Shown here: positions 52,336-54,076 of the stretch, piece after piece
Position numbering within the stretch: position 1 is the first letter of the stretch
Layout: the number at the start of each line of letters is the position of its first letter
NCBI GenBank assembly: GCA_020846775.1
Contig: JADLDG010000102.1
Location: 1 to 54,076, forward strand
DNA: 54,076 bases
Direction: 5' to 3'
DNA from: Nitrospirota bacterium
GTDB lineage: Bacteria; Nitrospirota; 9FT-COMBO-42-15; HDB-SIOI813
The notes under the pieces: model-generated
The model's input: only the letters and a program-made list of their open reading frames with translations
Databases searched by the model: none
Told to the model about the DNA's origin: nothing
Translations under genes and position numbers: made by a program

Positions 52336-53814
52336 GTGGGAAAAATTATTATCATAGGCGGCGGCATATCAGGGTTGACAACAGCCTACCGGCTGCACAA
52401 AAGCGGCCACGATGTTACTGTGCTGGAGAAAGAGCACAGGGCTGGCGGCTCTATCCGCACAGTTAAGGATAAAGGCTATCTGATAGAATGCGGCCCCAAC
52501 TCTACGCTCGATCTATACCCGGAGGCGGACGATCTCTGTGACTCTCTCGGTCTCAGTGCAGAGAAGATTTTTGGTAATGAGAGCGCAAAAAACCGTTATG
52601 TAGTAAGGGATGGCAGGTTGAGACCTTTACCAATGGGGCCTCTCCAGTTCCTGTCCACAGACCTCTGGACCCTAAATGGAAAACTACGTCTTATGTGCGA
52701 GCCGTTCATCAGTAAGTTTAATGGCGCCCGGGAAGAATCAATTGCAGAGTTTGTCATAAGGAGGACAGGACAGGAGTTTCTGGATTATGCCATTGACCCG
52801 TTTGTTACAGGAGTCTTTGCCGGCGACCCTTATCAGCTTTCTTTCAAGAGTTGTTTCCCGAAGATGTATGCATTAGAAAAGGACTACGGCGGGCTCGTGA
52901 AGGGCGCATTATTCGGAAGAAAAAAGAAGGGTGAACCTAAACGTAAGATGAGGTTGTTTTCTTTCAGGGATGGCCTTGAGACACTGCCTGCTGCAATACA
53001 CAAGTCGCTTGGAGACCGGTTTATCGGTGGATGCAATGTGCTTTCAGTTAGAAAGACGGATAATGGATTCGAAGTTATCGCTGAAGAATCATCGCTCGCT
53101 TCCGGGACGAGCAGAGCCGCGGCCGCTGCAAAAGGACGAGCGCCAGCACCGGAAACAGAATTTAATTCTGTCCCCAAATTCCCCTTCCCCTCAGGGGGAG
53201 GGATAGGGAGAGGGTGGGTCTTTACAGCCGACACAGTTGTAATTGCTACCCCGGCATATGTGACTGCAAGGTTACTCCAGCCTATTTCAGAGTTTATTTC
53301 GGCCCATCTAATGCAAATAAAACATGTTCCTATAGTTATAATCTTTACAGGCTTTGAAAGAAAGCATATCAGTCATAAGCTCGATGGCTTCGGCTGTCTT
53401 ATACCCCGGAAAGAATCACGGGCACGCGGCTACAATATCCTCGGAAGTATCTGGAGCTCTGCAATATTCCGGGGACGAGCGCCTGAGGGGAAGGCCGCAT
53501 TAACAACAATGCTTGGCGGGGCAAGGAACAGTGAAATACTGAAGCACAGTGATAAAGAGCTTTTAGAGATGACTCTGCGAGATCTAAGGTTTATCCTTGG
53601 GATAGATGATAAACCCGATTTTGTTCGCATAATACGTCACACTAAGGCAATCCCTCAATACAATGTCGGGCATCAGGCTCACATAGAGGAGGTTCTGGAA
53701 AATCTAAAGGGTATTCCGGGACTTTACCTGGCAGGAAACTATATTAACGGGGTATCAGTCGGACACTGCATAGCAGAGGCTGCTAAACTTGCTTCCCGCT
53801 TGACACTGTTATGA
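52336..53814 (+). CDS. hemY: Protoporphyrinogen oxidase, HemY type (with repeat-derived insert)
   Basis: FAD enzyme oxidising protoporphyrinogen IX. The N-terminal Rossmann motif is [28 protein letters not shown]; then [52 protein letters not shown], and the C-terminal [21 protein letters not shown]. The GTG at 52336 is preferred, since an earlier in-frame GTG (52306) lies inside the repeat. Between the segment ending VIAEE and VVIATPA, some 40 residues (about nt 53088-53216) are foreign to the family. They come from repeat sequence with a CAGAATT/AATTCTG palindrome and a C/G-block. Last heme gene; its end overlaps queF tail to tail by 32 bp. Confidence 0.94.
   Translation: MGKIIIIGGGISGLTTAYRLHKSGHDVTVLEKEHRAGGSIRTVKDKGYLIECGPNSTLDLYPEADDLCDSLGLSAEKIFGNESAKNRYVVRDGRLRPLPMGPLQFLSTDLWTLNGKLRLMCEPFISKFNGAREESIAEFVIRRTGQEFLDYAIDPFVTGVFAGDPYQLSFKSCFPKMYALEKDYGGLVKGALFGRKKKGEPKRKMRLFSFRDGLETLPAAIHKSLGDRFIGGCNVLSVRKTDNGFEVIAEESSLASGTSRAAAAAKGRAPAPETEFNSVPKFPFPSGGGIGRGWVFTADTVVIATPAYVTARLLQPISEFISAHLMQIKHVPIVIIFTGFERKHISHKLDGFGCLIPRKESRARGYNILGSIWSSAIFRGRAPEGKAALTTMLGGARNSEILKHSDKELLEMTLRDLRFILGIDDKPDFVRIIRHTKAIPQYNVGHQAHIEEVLENLKGIPGLYLAGNYINGVSVGHCIAEAAKLASRLTLL
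53120..53216 (+). repeat. Palindromic repeat matter inside hemY
   Basis: ACAGAATTTAATTCTGT palindrome followed by CCCC, then CCCCTTCCCCTCAGGGGGAG with GGGAGAGGGTGGG, all translated in frame. The type resembles dispersed repeats common in many bacterial genomes rather than family A itself. Confidence 0.6.
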
Positions 53815-54076
53815 CCGTCTTCACATTGCCCCGGGGATTCCAGTCGCCGACTACCAAAATCCTGCGAGGTTCCAGAAGGGTCTTTAAATCATCATATATC
53901 TTATTAGTAGCAGACTCATGGGAGATATACTGATCACGGTACTTGTTCAGGCATAGCTTTAGTGAACGCAACTCTACTATGTACTTGTCAGGTACATATG
54001 TAATCTTAATTATTGCATAGTCAGGATAGCCAGAGCGCGGACAGAGGCATGAGAATTCAGGAAATGAGATGTCAAT
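53783..54076 (-). CDS. queF: NADPH-dependent 7-cyano-7-deazaguanine reductase, 3' part
   Basis: Reduces preQ0 to preQ1 in queuosine synthesis. 97 residues are in the window and the 5' end is beyond the right edge. Visible are [17 protein letters not shown] with the catalytic Cys (first of the two) and the following Asp, then [28 protein letters not shown] with the NADPH-binding and substrate Glu/His residues. The ending GDWNPRGN is usual for the short unimodular form. No other queuosine genes are in the window. It overlaps hemY by 32 bp tail to tail. Confidence 0.94.
   Translation of the reverse strand: MDISFPEFSCLCPRSGYPDYAIIKITYVPDKYIVELRSLKLCLNKYRDQYISHESATNKIYDDLKTLLEPRRILVVGDWNPRGNVKTVITVSSGKQV

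Overview
The window looks like ordinary chromosome from a Gram-negative environmental bacterium with moderate GC by eye (mid-40s percent). Gram-negative traits are a SurA-type periplasmic protein, an M48 lipoprotein protease, a LapA-type protein, DsbA-like periplasmic thioredoxin chemistry and a HemY-type protoporphyrinogen oxidase. Gene content (GpgS-type osmolyte synthesis, PocR-GAF-GGDEF signalling, FeoB plus DtxR/FeoA, abundant G/C-block palindromic repeats) reminds me of Nitrospirota or deltaproteobacterial lineages, but I cannot fix the taxon without a search. I see no prophage, CRISPR array or transposase gene.

Layout. 1-245: two tandem copies of a hairpin repeat (family B), cut by the window edge. 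262-7027 (minus strand): compatible-solute locus reading glgC, sugar-phosphoglycerate phosphatase, glycerate kinase, a GT2-like transferase, an MscS-related membrane protein and gpgS. 7122-15736: a coiled-coil membrane protein, then mutS, a LapA-like protein, a HIT protein, family 4 uracil-DNA glycosylase, tsaE, a CBS protein, nnr and acpS. 16057-20311: rpe, then an archaeal/eukaryal-type pheS-pheT pair, then the C-terminal stump of a MacB-type permease. 20323-23519 (minus): rplT-rpmI-infC-thrS, so the foreign-type PheRS faces the translation operon next to which bacterial pheST often lies. 23652-27870: SurA-like protein, tRNA-Ala(GGC), glycogen phosphorylase, endonuclease IV. 27918-31213: Fur-box-controlled feoB, a DtxR-FeoA protein and bacterioferritin (iron import, regulation, storage). 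31233-36577: two unknown exported proteins, an M48-TPR protease, and an ADP-forming acyl-CoA synthetase with a gap in its ATP-grasp domain. 36698-41539: REC-histidine kinase and NarL-type regulator, phoH, ybeY, a DgkA-PAP2 fusion, ftsY. 41601-48414 (minus): DsbA-like protein, then a c-di-GMP and two-component cassette (PocR-GAF-GGDEF, two histidine kinases, REC-HD-GYP). 48668-53814: heme operon hemE, hemN, hemH, hemY. 53783-54076: 3' part of queF, running off the right edge.

Two dispersed, structured repeat families overlay this housekeeping background. Family A (nine copies) is made of C/G-block hairpins and a TGAGCC/GGCTCA hairpin. It always lies in the same orientation relative to transcription, mostly between co-directional genes, and twice sits in frame inside genes (mutS, UDG). 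Family B (four copies) keeps its linker and tail sequence, while the arms of its hairpin differ between copies yet stay complementary. Smaller palindromes (GGGACA/TGTCCC type) recur in mutS, after bfr and in hemY.

All functional calls come from reading protein sequences and recalling family motifs; no database search was possible. No gene-free stretch exceeds 300 bases.
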